Source: Streptomyces sp. Go-475 (GTDB lineage: Bacteria > Actinomycetota > Actinomycetes > Streptomycetales > Streptomycetaceae). Taken from it: DNA of 64,000 nucleotides. Under the pieces are notes generated by a model that ran no database searches, was not told where the DNA came from, and was given only the letters and a program-made list of their open reading frames with translations. Location: positions 124,001 through 188,000 of the forward strand of contig NZ_CP026121.1 of NCBI RefSeq assembly GCF_003330845.1, given 5' to 3'. Below, in pieces: positions 36,209 through 44,523 of this stretch. Every line of letters starts with the position of its first letter. Positions within the stretch are counted from its first letter, which is position 1. A program made the translations under genes and the position numbers.

Positions 36209-36676
36209 TCAGGTCCGATGGGCGCGGAGCGCGGCGAGCGCCCGGTCGGCGTGGGCGTTCATGCGCAGTTCGCTGCGGACGACGTCGAGGACGGTGAAGT
36301 CCCGCGCTATGACGAAGGTGGTCCGCTTGGTGGGCGCCAGGGAGAAGCCGCGCCGCACGCCGAACCGCTCGCGGACGGTGCCGTCGGCGTCGGACAGCAG
36401 CGGCATGCCGAGGCCGTGCCGGCCGGCGAACTCCCGCTGCCGCTCGACGGGGTCCCCGCTGATGCCCACCGGGCGGGCACCGACGGCGGCGAACTCGGCG
36501 GCGAGATCGCGGAAGTGGCAGGCCTGCGCGGTGCAGCCGGGGGTCAGGGCGGCGGGGTAGAAGAAGAGCACGACCGGGCCTTCGGCGAGCAGTCCGGACA
36601 GGGTGCGCTCGGTGCCGGTCTCGTCGGGCAGGGCGAAGTCCTCGGCCTTGTCCCCGGTCTCCACGCGCGCGGTCAC
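36209..36676 (-). CDS. BCP-type peroxiredoxin
   Basis: A 155-residue thiol peroxidase of the bacterioferritin-comigratory family. The peroxidatic Cys48 is in YPAALTPGCTAQAC and the resolving Cys53 lies five residues on, as in 2-Cys BCP enzymes. The Thr in PxxxTxxC and the Arg of RERFGVRRGF complete the site. It reduces peroxides with thioredoxin in the cytosol. The ATG of this gene overlaps the end of the neighbour. The stop of the DoxX-like gene upstream overlaps its start by four bases, so the two form an operon. Confidence 0.93.
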   Translation of the reverse strand: MTARVETGDKAEDFALPDETGTERTLSGLLAEGPVVLFFYPAALTPGCTAQACHFRDLAAEFAAVGARPVGISGDPVERQREFAGRHGLGMPLLSDADGTVRERFGVRRGFSLAPTKRTTFVIARDFTVLDVVRSELRMNAHADRALAALRAHRT

Positions 36677-37053
36677 GACCGGCCCTCCGCGGCACGTGCG
36701 ACACCGCGCGCCCAGAGCACCAGGGGCACCTGCAGGGGCAGCCGTCCGAAGGCCGCGGCCTTCTGCGGCGCGGGGCGGTGGCGCCAGTCGGCGGCCATCT
36801 TCACGTTGGCGGGGAACACCGCGACGAAGAAGGCCGCGGTGGCCAGGGCGGCCGCCTTGCGGGTGCGCGGCCGGGCGAGGCCCGCGGCGAGTGCGAGCTC
36901 GGCGGCGCCGCTGGCGTAGGTCCAGGCCCGGGGCGTGCCCGGCAGTCCGCCCGGGATGGTCGCGTCGAAGGGGCGGGGAGCGGCGAAGTGGGCGACCCCC
37001 GCGGTGGCCAGCAGGCCGGCGAGCAGCAGGGGCGAGCGTTCGGACCGGGGCAC
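36673..37053 (-). CDS. DoxX-like small membrane protein
   Basis: A 126-residue protein with four hydrophobic helices (LLLAGLLATAGVAHFAAP, ASGAAELALAAGLA, ALATAAFFVAVFPANVKMAA, LPLQVPLVLWARGVARAA). The segment GVAHFAAPRPFDATIPGGLPG matches DoxX-like proteins. I chose the GTG at 37053 because AGGAGGAACC is directly upstream. It overlaps the peroxiredoxin gene by four bases. DoxX-type proteins are linked to oxidative stress control in other actinobacteria, which fits the peroxiredoxin partner. Confidence 0.82.
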   Translation of the reverse strand: MPRSERSPLLLAGLLATAGVAHFAAPRPFDATIPGGLPGTPRAWTYASGAAELALAAGLARPRTRKAAALATAAFFVAVFPANVKMAADWRHRPAPQKAAAFGRLPLQVPLVLWARGVARAAEGRS

Positions 37054-37103
37054 GGTTCCTCCTCTGATGGCCTGCCGCGCGATATTACTGGACGGTAGGC
37101 AGG

Positions 37104-37865
37104 TCAGTTCGACGGGCCCCGCGGACGCCGCTGGTGGGCGCCGGGCGTACAGCCGAAGGAGCGGCGGAAGACGTCGATGAACGCGCTGGCGGAGGACCAG
37201 CCGCAGCGGTGGGCGACGGCCGTGACGGGCAGGCCGTCGGCCAGCATCCGCAGGGCGTGGTAGAGCCGCGACTGGGTGCGCCACTGCGGGAACGTCATGC
37301 CGAACTCGGCGCGGAAGAGACGGCTGAGGGTGCGCTCCCCCACCCCGGTCGCGGCGCCGAGCGCGGCGAGGGTGCGCGGGTCGGCCGGGTTGTCGTGGAC
37401 GAGCGCGCAGACGGCGGCCAGCCGCGGGTCGGCGGGGGTGGGCAGGCGCAGGGGCTGGTGCGGCGCGAGGCGCAGCTGGTCGCGCAGGACGGCGCGCAGC
37501 CGGCGGCGCTCGGGGCTGTCGTCGCCGGGGTCGCGGGTGCGGGCGAGGATCAGCTCGCGCAGCAGGGGGCTGACGGCGAGGACGGCCGGGTGGTCGAGGC
37601 CGAGGGGGTTGTCGTCGGCGGGCAGGCCGACGAGGTGCAGGTCGAGGCGGCCGTGGGCGCGGTGGGCGTGCACGGTGCCGGCGGGGACCCAGATGGCGCG
37701 GGTGCCGGGCGCGAACCAGGTGCCGGCGTCGGTGGTGACCTCGACGACGCCGGAGCCCGCGTGGACGATCTGGTGGTCGTCGTGCCGGTGGGCGTCGATG
37801 CGGTCGCCCGCGGTCAGTCGCTGGACACGGGTCGGCGCCGTGGGCGTGTGGCGGATGTTCGGCAC
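37104..37865 (-). CDS. AraC-family transcriptional regulator
   Basis: A 253-residue regulator from the GTG at 37865. The N-terminal half is a cupin fold (RIDAHRHDDHQIVHAGSG, WVPAGTVHAHRAHG). The C-terminal AraC DNA-binding half has two helix-turn-helix units (LGAATGVGERTLSRLFRAEF and VAHRCGWSSASAFIDVFRRS, ending FGCTPGAHQRR). The inducer would bind the cupin. It is divergent from the MFS transporter (54 bp between starts), which it probably controls. Confidence 0.93.
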   Translation of the reverse strand: MPNIRHTPTAPTRVQRLTAGDRIDAHRHDDHQIVHAGSGVVEVTTDAGTWFAPGTRAIWVPAGTVHAHRAHGRLDLHLVGLPADDNPLGLDHPAVLAVSPLLRELILARTRDPGDDSPERRRLRAVLRDQLRLAPHQPLRLPTPADPRLAAVCALVHDNPADPRTLAALGAATGVGERTLSRLFRAEFGMTFPQWRTQSRLYHALRMLADGLPVTAVAHRCGWSSASAFIDVFRRSFGCTPGAHQRRPRGPSN

Positions 37866-37919
37866 AGTCCGGCAGATTATCGGAAGCGGGCCGGGCCCTC
37901 CCCCGGCGACGATCGCCGG

Positions 37920-39113
37920 GTGACCGCTTCGAGACATGACCGACCCGTCCTTCTGATGTCCCTGGGACACGCCTGCGTGGACGTGTACCAGGGAGCCGTG
38001 GCCGCTCTGGTGCCGTACTTCGTCGCGGAGCGGGCCTACTCCTATGCCGCCGCCTCGGGCCTGGTCCTCGCCGCGTCGCTGCTGTCGTCGCTGGTGCAGC
38101 CGCTGTTCGGGGTGCTCACCGACCGGCGGGCGATGCCGTGGCTGCTGCCGCTGAGCGCGCTGACGGCCGGGGCCGGTGTCGCCCTGTGCGGGGTGACCGG
38201 CTCCTACGCGGCGACCCTGGCGGTGGTCGCCGTGTCCGGGATCGGCGTGGCCGCCTACCATCCGGAGGCCGCCCGGGTGGCCAGGGCCGTCGCGGGCGGC
38301 CGGCACGCGGGGATGGGCTGGTTCTCCTTCGGCGGCAACGCCGGTTTCGCCCTGGCGCCCTTGCTGGTCCTCGCCGTCATGACGGTGGGCGGGCTGCGTG
38401 CCTCCCCCCTGCTGGTCGTTCCGGCGCTGGCGGGCGCGGCGCTGTGCGCGGCGGCGGTGCGTGCGGCCGGGCGCGGCACCGAGGGTGCCCGTGCGCCCGT
38501 CGCCGGGGGCCGGGACGACTGGGCGTCCTTCCTGCGGCTGTCCGGTGCGGTGGTCTGCCGCTCGGTGGTGTTCGTCGGCCTGAGCGCGTTCGTCTCGCTG
38601 TACGTGCGCGAACGCGCCGGCGGCGGGGAGCCGGCCGGCACGGCGGCACTGTGCGTGCTCTACGCCGGGGGCGCGGTGGGGACGCTGGCCGGGGGCCGGC
38701 TGGCCGAGCGGTACGGGCGGCTGGCGGTGGTCCGCCGGTCGTACGCCCTGACGGTCCCGGCGGTGGCCGGTCTGGTCCTGGTGCCCGGGCCGCCGGTGTA
38801 CCTGTTCGTGGCGCTGACGTCGGCGGGCCTGTACGTGCCGTTCTCGCTGCACCTCACCCTGGGCCAGGACTTCCTGCCCCGGCGGGTGGGCACCGCGAGC
38901 GGTGTCACGCTGGGCCTGACGGTGAGTGTCGGCGGCCTCGCGGCTCCCGTGCTCGGGGCACTGGCCGACGCGACCTCGCTGCGGACGGCCCTCTTGCCGC
39001 TGATCGCGCTGCCCGCGCTGGGCCGGCTGCTGCTGTGCCGGCTGCGCGAGCCCGCGCAGCCGGGCCGTGCGGCCACCGAACGGGCGGATCCACGTGACGC
39101 GGCGGCGCGGTGA
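37920..39113 (+). CDS. MFS transporter (fosmidomycin-resistance-like)
   Basis: A 397-residue membrane protein with about 12 helices. The opening LLMSLGHACVDVYQGAVAAL and FGVLTDRRAMPWLL match the Fsr-like drug-exporter branch of the MFS; the repeat of the motif in the second half, GGRLAERYGRLAVVRRS, is present. I chose the GTG at 37920. It would export a toxic compound in exchange for protons under control of the divergent AraC regulator. The substrate is unknown. A hairpin terminator follows. Confidence 0.9.
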   Translation: MTASRHDRPVLLMSLGHACVDVYQGAVAALVPYFVAERAYSYAAASGLVLAASLLSSLVQPLFGVLTDRRAMPWLLPLSALTAGAGVALCGVTGSYAATLAVVAVSGIGVAAYHPEAARVARAVAGGRHAGMGWFSFGGNAGFALAPLLVLAVMTVGGLRASPLLVVPALAGAALCAAAVRAAGRGTEGARAPVAGGRDDWASFLRLSGAVVCRSVVFVGLSAFVSLYVRERAGGGEPAGTAALCVLYAGGAVGTLAGGRLAERYGRLAVVRRSYALTVPAVAGLVLVPGPPVYLFVALTSAGLYVPFSLHLTLGQDFLPRRVGTASGVTLGLTVSVGGLAAPVLGALADATSLRTALLPLIALPALGRLLLCRLREPAQPGRAATERADPRDAAAR

Positions 39114-39130
39114 ACCGGGGTCGGGCCCCC

Positions 39131-39164
39131 GCCGCAAGGCCGGCCCTGAATCGGGCCTTGCGGC
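39131..39164. terminator. hairpin between the MFS and MarR genes
   Basis: Eleven-bp perfect arms GCCGCAAGGCC (39131-39141) and GGCCTTGCGGC (39154-39164) with a 12-base loop, between two convergent genes. Confidence 0.7.
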
Positions 39165-39180
39165 AAGGCCAACTGGGGGC

Positions 39181-39696
39181 TCAGGCCTTGCCCGCCGGGG
39201 CGGCCCGGGGTTCGGGCTCCTCGTCGACGGCGTGGGCGAGGAAGTCGTCCACCATGCGGTGGAAGAGCGTGGCGAGCTGCCGCAGGTCCTCGGGCGACCA
39301 GTCGGACAGGGCCAGCTGCATGCCGCGGACCCCCGCCTCACGGATCTTGTCGATGGCCTGCGCCCCGGCCTCGGTGAGCTCGATGCGCTGGGCGCGGCGG
39401 TCGTCCGGGTCGGGGACGCGGGTGACGTGGCCGGACTTCTGCAACTGCTGCACCGTCCGCGTGACGTGCGAGGCCTCCACGCCCAGCCGGGCGGCGAGCT
39501 CCCCGGGCCGCAGCGGCTCGGAGTCGGCGATCTGCCGCAGCAGCGCGACGGCGGCACGGTCGAGCGGCACGCCCGCCAGGGCCATCAGCCGGTCGTGCCG
39601 GCGGGCGCGCGTGCTCAGGTAGGTGATGCGGGTGAGCGCACGCTCGATCTCGGCGACGTCCGGGGAGGGAACGTCGGGGAGCGGTGGTGTGGACAT
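39181..39696 (-). CDS. MarR-family transcriptional regulator
   Basis: A 171-residue winged-helix regulator with the MarR DNA-binding core: LLRQIADSEPLRPGELAARL, GVEASHVTRTVQQLQKSG and the wing VTRVPDPDDRRAQRIELTEAG. It is preceded by a perfect inverted repeat at 39714-39732 covering its promoter, so it probably represses itself and is relieved by a ligand. No coupled transporter is adjacent, so the ligand and other targets are unknown. Confidence 0.93.
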   Translation of the reverse strand: MSTPPLPDVPSPDVAEIERALTRITYLSTRARRHDRLMALAGVPLDRAAVALLRQIADSEPLRPGELAARLGVEASHVTRTVQQLQKSGHVTRVPDPDDRRAQRIELTEAGAQAIDKIREAGVRGMQLALSDWSPEDLRQLATLFHRMVDDFLAHAVDEEPEPRAAPAGKA

Positions 39697-39713
39697 GGAG
39701 CCACTCTAGCATC

Positions 39714-39732
39714 TACTTGCGTAACTCAAGTA
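39714..39732. promoter_or_regulatory. MarR operator (TACTTG-N7-CAAGTA)
   Basis: Perfect 6-bp arms TACTTG (39714-39719) and CAAGTA (39727-39732) with a 7-base spacer lie 18 bases upstream of the MarR start. The layout is typical of an autoregulatory MarR site. Confidence 0.65.
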
Positions 39733-39868
39733 AATCGAGCCGCTCACTCCACCGGCCGGATCGCGGCGGCCGGACGGATCGCCGCGGCCTCGCGCACCTC
39801 CGCCGGCGAGTCCACCGCGGGCCGCTCCCCCGCCGACGCCGTTCAGGGGAAAGACGCACCGAACGCGC

Positions 39869-40882
39869 GTGGCCGGGCACCGGCGCGTCGAGACCTCACC
39901 CGTGGACCTGCCGCTGATCCCGCCCATGCTCGCCACGCCCGGCACCCTGCCGCCCGCCGCACAGGACGCGCGCTGGGCCTACGAGACCAAGCAGGACGGC
40001 CAGCGCGTGGTGGTCTACCTCCCCGGGGACGGCGGCGTGCTGCTGCGGGCCCGGTCCGGCGAGGACATCACGGCCGCGTACCCGGAACTGCGCCCGCTCG
40101 GCACCGCACTCGGCACCACGCCCGCCGTGCTCGACGGGGAGGTCCTGGCCCTGGACGCGCAGGGCCGCGCGAACTTCCAGTTGCTGCAGTCCCGCATGGG
40201 CCTGGCCCACGCGCCCGCCCGGGCGGCACGGCGGGCGGCGGAGGTGCCGGTCCATCTGGTGCTGTTCGACCTGCTGCACCTGGAGGACCGCTCCCTGCTC
40301 CGGCTGCCCTACGCGCGACGCCGCGCGGCGCTGGAGGACCTGGGCCTCGCCGGGCCGTCCTGGTCGACGCCGGCCGCGCTCGTCGGCCACGGCGCCGAGG
40401 CCCTGCGCGCCACCCGCGAGCACGGTCTGGAGGGGCTGGTCTGCAAGCGGCTGGACTCGGTGTACGAGCCGGGCGTGCGCTCCCGGGCCTGGATCAAGAT
40501 CCGGAACATGCGCACCGAGGACGTCCTGATCGGCGGCTGGCAGCCCGGCAAGGGGCGGCTCACCGGCCTGCCCGGCGCGGTGCTGGTCGGGCAGCGGGCC
40601 GCGGGGCGGCTGCGGTACGTCGGGAGCGTGGGGACCGGCTGGAGCGAGGCCGAACGGACCGAACTGGCCGGGCTGCTGCGGGCCGCCGCGACCGGCGTCT
40701 GCCCCTTCGACCCCGCCCCGCGCGCTCCCGGCGCCCACTGGGTCGTGCCCCGGCTGGTCGGCGAGGTCCGCTACAGCACCCGGACCCGGGAGGGCCTGCT
40801 GCGGCAGCCGTCCTGGCTGCGGCTCCGGCCGGATCTCGCGCCCGAGGAGGCGGCGGCCGACATCCCGGACGACATGGTCTGA
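39869..40882 (+). CDS. stand-alone ATP-dependent DNA ligase (LigD ligase-domain type)
   Basis: A 337-residue ATP-dependent ligase, or 326 residues if the GTG at 39902 is used. The adenylated lysine motif is ETKQDGQRVV (Lys41 or Lys30). The later nucleotidyltransferase motifs VLDGEVLALD, FDLLHLEDR, GLEGLVCKR and WIKIR are all present, followed by an OB-fold (EDVLIGGWQPGKGRLTG). It lacks the polymerase and phosphoesterase parts of full LigD. It would seal breaks, possibly with the PE protein at 31751-32365 in a split end-joining system; Ku is not in this window. Confidence 0.92.
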   Translation: MAGHRRVETSPVDLPLIPPMLATPGTLPPAAQDARWAYETKQDGQRVVVYLPGDGGVLLRARSGEDITAAYPELRPLGTALGTTPAVLDGEVLALDAQGRANFQLLQSRMGLAHAPARAARRAAEVPVHLVLFDLLHLEDRSLLRLPYARRRAALEDLGLAGPSWSTPAALVGHGAEALRATREHGLEGLVCKRLDSVYEPGVRSRAWIKIRNMRTEDVLIGGWQPGKGRLTGLPGAVLVGQRAAGRLRYVGSVGTGWSEAERTELAGLLRAAATGVCPFDPAPRAPGAHWVVPRLVGEVRYSTRTREGLLRQPSWLRLRPDLAPEEAAADIPDDMV

Positions 40883-41023
40883 AACGGCGGCCGACGCCAA
40901 CTGTTGGGCGTTGATTCACCGTTGGGATCCCCCGCCCCTCTTGGCATGGACGCGCTCAACCTGGAAGCTGAACCTCCCTTTCCCCCACAGCCGTTGGGCT
41001 GCGCCCGGACCAAGGAGGACGCA

Positions 41024-41797
41024 GTGTCGTCACGCCCGTTCGCCCACCGCAGGAGATGGCTCACCGGAGCGGCCGGTGCCGCCGCCCTCGTGCTCGCCCT
41101 CCCCGCCACGGCCTTCGCCGCCCCGCCGCGGGCGCTGCCCGCCCACGCGGACTCGCTGGAGCAGACGTACCAGCCCGCCTACGACTACGACACCGACGGC
41201 TGCTACTCCACGCCCGCCATCGGCCCGGACGGCACCGTGAACGGCGGGCTCAACCCGACCGGCGCCCTCAACGGCGACTGCCGCGACGCCTCGGACCTGG
41301 ACAACACCAACGGGTACGCGCGTTCCAAGTGCAACAACGGCTGGTGCGCCATCCTGTACGCCCTGTACTTCGAGAAGGACCAGGCCGTCGCGGGCAGCAG
41401 CATCGGCGGCCACCGGCACGACTTCGAGCACGTCGCGGTGTTCGTGCAGAACAACCAGGTCAAGTACGTGTCCACGTCCGCCCACGGCTCGTTCGACGTG
41501 CACCCCGCGTCCGAGGTCCGCTTCGACGGCACGCACCCGAAGATCGTCTACCACAAGGACGGCGCGAGCACGCACTGCTTCCGCCTGGCCGGCTCGGGCG
41601 ACGAGCCGCCGGAGAACCACAAGGGCACCTGGCAGTACCCGCCGCTGGTCGGCTGGAACGGTTACCCGGCCGGGGTGCGCGACAAGCTCACGTCGTACAA
41701 CTTCGGCAGCGCCAACTTCGGCCTGAAGGACGGCAACTTCGCCAACCACCTGGCGTCGGCCAAGCCGTCGGGCATCGCCTTCGACCCCTACGCGTGA
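41024..41797 (+). CDS. NPP1/NLP-family secreted protein
   Basis: A 257-residue protein with a signal peptide (RRWLTGAAGAAALVLALPAT, cut near AFA-A) and the NPP1 core: YDTDGCYSTPAI near residue 50, CNNGWCAILYALYFEKDQ, and the heptapeptide-like GHRHDFEHVAVF near residue 130, close to the GHRHDWE motif of necrosis-inducing proteins. The start GTG has AAGGAGGA upstream. In plant pathogens and soil microbes such proteins act on sphingolipids or are non-toxic homologues. Its role here is unknown. A palindromic terminator follows. Confidence 0.9.
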   Translation: MSSRPFAHRRRWLTGAAGAAALVLALPATAFAAPPRALPAHADSLEQTYQPAYDYDTDGCYSTPAIGPDGTVNGGLNPTGALNGDCRDASDLDNTNGYARSKCNNGWCAILYALYFEKDQAVAGSSIGGHRHDFEHVAVFVQNNQVKYVSTSAHGSFDVHPASEVRFDGTHPKIVYHKDGASTHCFRLAGSGDEPPENHKGTWQYPPLVGWNGYPAGVRDKLTSYNFGSANFGLKDGNFANHLASAKPSGIAFDPYA

Positions 41798-41803
41798 GAC
41801 CGG

Positions 41804-41831
41804 CCGGCCGGGGACCTAGGTCCCCGGCCGG
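41804..41831. terminator. 28-bp perfect palindrome after the NPP1 gene
   Basis: A fully self-complementary sequence centred on CCTAGG, with CCGGCCGGGGAC arms, starts seven bases after the stop. It would form a stable hairpin without loop bases beyond the turn. Bidirectional action is possible. Confidence 0.65.
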
Positions 41832-41890
41832 TTCCGGTTTCCGCCGCGCGTCCGATCCGCCGGGGCCGGGCGGCGGCATAGCGTCCCGGC

Positions 41891-42913
41891 ATGGACACGC
41901 ACGACACGACAGGGACACTCGAAGAGGCCCTCGAACGCCTCCACGCCTCGGGCCCGGAGCGGCTCGGCAGGCTCACCAACCACGCCCCCATGGTCGTCGA
42001 GGCGCTCGCCGCGCACGGCCGGGCGGACGCCGTGCACCGCTGGCTGGACCTGTACCGGCCCAAACTGGAGGACTTCCCCCGGCCCTTCGCTCCCGTGACG
42101 GACGCCGACTGGCATGAGGCGCTCGGCGATCCACGCCGGGCCGCCGACTGGATCGAGTATTTCCGCCGCGCACTCGCCGAACAGCCCTGGCGGGACGTCC
42201 TGGCCGTCTGGTGGCCGCGCCTGCTGCCCGGGATCTACGGCGGCTCCACGCACCCCGTCATCCGCGTCGGCCACGCCGTACGGGCCCTGGAGACCGGGGA
42301 GAACGCGCCGCGGCTCGCCGAACTCGCCCACGGCCTGGGGTACTGGGGGGCCCGGCACCGCCCCGTGTCCGGCATCGCGCCGCTGCCCGCGCCGCCGGGT
42401 GCCGCGCGCTCACTGGACGCCGTACCGCCGATCAGCGACCCCCGGGGCGGGTTCCCCGACCGGCTGGCGGCCGTGCGGCGGCTGCCCCGGTGGGCGGACG
42501 ACGTGACCGACCCGGACACCGCCCGGGCCCGCCTGACCGAGCTGGTCCGGGCCGCGACCCACCGGTACGCCACCCACGGCCACGGCGAGGAGACCATGCT
42601 CGTGCACGCGGCGACGGCGCCCAACGCCGTGCTGCGCGCCCTCCCCTCCCTGCCCCGTGAACTGTGGGCGCCGAGCCTGCACGCCGCGTGGACCGCGTCC
42701 GCGGCGGTCACCGCCATGTACGCCCCGCCCGAGCCCGTCGACCTCGTGCCCGCACCCGGCCGCACGGCGGAGGAGGTGCTGGAACAGGCCCTCGCCCACG
42801 GCGACGAGCACGTCATCAAGCTCACCGACACCGCCCTCGACGTCGGTGACGAGCGGGCCCTGGCCGCGGCCCTGCGCGCGATCGAGCTGAGCGTGCCGCT
42901 CGCCCCGAACTGA
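41891..42913 (+). CDS. questin oxidase-like (DUF4243) protein
   Basis: A 340-residue all-helical protein matching the questin-oxidase-like/DUF4243 family: SGPERLGRLTNHAPMVVEAL at the N-terminus, several conserved His-rich segments (FRRALAEQPWRDVL, GIYGGSTHPVIRVGHAVRA, LAHGLGYWGARHR) and VHAATAPNAVLRALPSLP. In fungi the founding member performs an oxidative ring opening of anthraquinones; bacterial members are uncharacterised. It stands alone next to a haem-synthesis paralogue. The actual substrate is not inferred. Confidence 0.82.
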   Translation: MDTHDTTGTLEEALERLHASGPERLGRLTNHAPMVVEALAAHGRADAVHRWLDLYRPKLEDFPRPFAPVTDADWHEALGDPRRAADWIEYFRRALAEQPWRDVLAVWWPRLLPGIYGGSTHPVIRVGHAVRALETGENAPRLAELAHGLGYWGARHRPVSGIAPLPAPPGAARSLDAVPPISDPRGGFPDRLAAVRRLPRWADDVTDPDTARARLTELVRAATHRYATHGHGEETMLVHAATAPNAVLRALPSLPRELWAPSLHAAWTASAAVTAMYAPPEPVDLVPAPGRTAEEVLEQALAHGDEHVIKLTDTALDVGDERALAAALRAIELSVPLAPN

Positions 42914-42982
42914 CGTGCGCCGATGGGCGATCGGGGGGAGGTACGGCACCGGTGCACCCCGGGGAGGGTCTATCGTGTCCGC

Positions 42983-43918
42983 ATGTCCGTCCCCGAACTG
43001 ATCCGCATCGTCTCCCGCGACTCCCCCATGGCCCTCGCCCAGGTCGAACGCGTCCGGGCCGAGCTGGCCGCCGCCCACCCCGGAGTGCGCACCGAGGTCG
43101 TCCCGGTGAAGACCACCGGCGACAAGTGGATGGGCGACCTGTCCAAGGTCGAGGGCAAGGGCGCGTTCACCAAGGAGGTCGACGCGGCGCTGCTGGCCGG
43201 GGAGGCCGACCTCGCCGTGCACTGCGTGAAGGACGTGCCGGCCGACCGGCCGCTCCCGGCGGGCACGGTGTTCGCCGCGTTCCTCAAGCGGGACGACATC
43301 CGCGACGCCCTGATCCACCCCGGCGGGCTCACCCTGGACGAGCTGCCGGCCGGGACGCGCATCGGCACGTCGTCGGTGCGCCGGGTCGCCCAACTGGCCG
43401 CCACCCACCCGCATCTGGAGTGCGTGCCGTTCCGGGGCAACGCCAACCGGCGCCTGGCGAAGCTCGAGGCGGGAGAGGCCGACGCCCTGCTGCTCGCGGT
43501 CTCCGGCCTGGAGCGCATCGGCCGGACCGAGGTGATCAGCGAGATCCTCTCCACCGAGACGATGATGCCGCCGATCGGCGCGGGTGTCCTGGCGCTGCAG
43601 TGCCGCGAGGACGACGCCGACCTGATCGACGCCGTGAGCGGACTCGGCGATCCGGACACCTACCGGGAGACGACCGCCGAGCGCATGTTCCTGCACGTGC
43701 TCCAGGGGCACTGCAACAGCCCCATCGCCGGGTTCGCGCAGGTGGATCGCAGCGGCGAACTGTCCCTGCGCGCCTGTGTGTTCACGCCGGACGGCAAGAC
43801 CCGCCTGAACGCCCACGAGTGGGCGGGCCGGCTGGATCCGGCCACGCTCGGCACCTCGGTCGCCGTGGCGCTGCTGCGGCAGGGCGCCCGCGAGATCATC
43901 GACGGCATCCCGCACTGA
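42983..43918 (+). CDS. hemC: hydroxymethylbilane synthase (porphobilinogen deaminase) paralogue
   Basis: A 311-residue enzyme of full family length that joins four porphobilinogens into hydroxymethylbilane for tetrapyrrole synthesis. The catalytic Asp84 is in HCVKDVP, the substrate-binding arginines lie in [13 protein letters not shown] and [12 protein letters not shown], and the dipyrromethane cofactor Cys244 is in [12 protein letters not shown]. It is not near any other haem gene here. Streptomyces genomes often carry a second hemC besides the one in the haem operon, so this is probably the extra copy (inference). Confidence 0.92.
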   Translation: MSVPELIRIVSRDSPMALAQVERVRAELAAAHPGVRTEVVPVKTTGDKWMGDLSKVEGKGAFTKEVDAALLAGEADLAVHCVKDVPADRPLPAGTVFAAFLKRDDIRDALIHPGGLTLDELPAGTRIGTSSVRRVAQLAATHPHLECVPFRGNANRRLAKLEAGEADALLLAVSGLERIGRTEVISEILSTETMMPPIGAGVLALQCREDDADLIDAVSGLGDPDTYRETTAERMFLHVLQGHCNSPIAGFAQVDRSGELSLRACVFTPDGKTRLNAHEWAGRLDPATLGTSVAVALLRQGAREIIDGIPH

Positions 43919-43942
43919 CGGCCGCGACGCCCTGACGCCGGA

Positions 43943-44464
43943 TCAGGCGGTGCCTTCCTCCGCCTGGTCCCGCAGGAAGACGCTCACCTGGTGCGCCAGG
44001 CTGTCGCGCACGGCGCCCTGCTGGGTCCCGGCCGGCCCCTCGTGCGCGCCGATGCCGCCCGACCAGAGCCGGCGGTCGGTCCACTCCTCCTCGACGCGCA
44101 ACTGCACCTGGACGTCCACCAGGCTCAGGGACGCCTCGGCGCCGGCCGCGTACAGCACGGCGGTGGCCCGGCGCAGCGGATAGACGTCGAAGCCCTCGAT
44201 GAACTGCGAGTTGCGCCAGTCGAGGAAGGCGCTCTCGCCGTCCGGGCCGATCCGTACGTCGATCTGGCCGTCCTCGAGGTGGACGCCGAGGTGCCGGCTG
44301 CCGCGGTTCTCGACCGTCACCCGGAGGCAGAAGTACGTCAGCCCGTCGGCGGCGTCGTCGCGGCCGCGGGGCGGCTCGGCCAGTTCCAGACGGTGGACGC
44401 GGACGCGCAGACCGGCATGCTCGTCGTACTCCTGCCAGTCCCCGACCACGTTCGGCTCGTACAC
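43943..44464 (-). CDS. hypothetical protein, beta-rich
   Basis: A 173-residue cytosolic protein without a signal peptide. Alternating hydrophobic strands (LRVRVHRLELAEP, LTYFCLRVTVENRGSRHLGV, GQIDVRIGPDGES) suggest an immunoglobulin-like or DUF4352-like fold, which is only an impression. It has a convincing TTGACA promoter at 44494-44523 and converges on the HMBS gene. I do not assign a family. Confidence 0.65.
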   Translation of the reverse strand: MYEPNVVGDWQEYDEHAGLRVRVHRLELAEPPRGRDDAADGLTYFCLRVTVENRGSRHLGVHLEDGQIDVRIGPDGESAFLDWRNSQFIEGFDVYPLRRATAVLYAAGAEASLSLVDVQVQLRVEEEWTDRRLWSGGIGAHEGPAGTQQGAVRDSLAHQVSVFLRDQAEEGTA

Positions 44465-44493
44465 GCTGCACCTCTCGACCTCTGGAAGCTGCT

Positions 44494-44523
44494 TCCTATC
44501 TGTGGTCCGAGCGGACTGTCAAA
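44494..44523 (-). promoter_or_regulatory. housekeeping-type promoter of the 173-aa gene
   Basis: The minus strand reads TTGACA, an 18-base spacer, TAGGAA, about 30 bases before the ATG at 44464. The perfect -35 hexamer is rare in this GC-rich DNA. The remaining 44524-44655 stretch is lower in GC and holds no gene. Confidence 0.6.
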
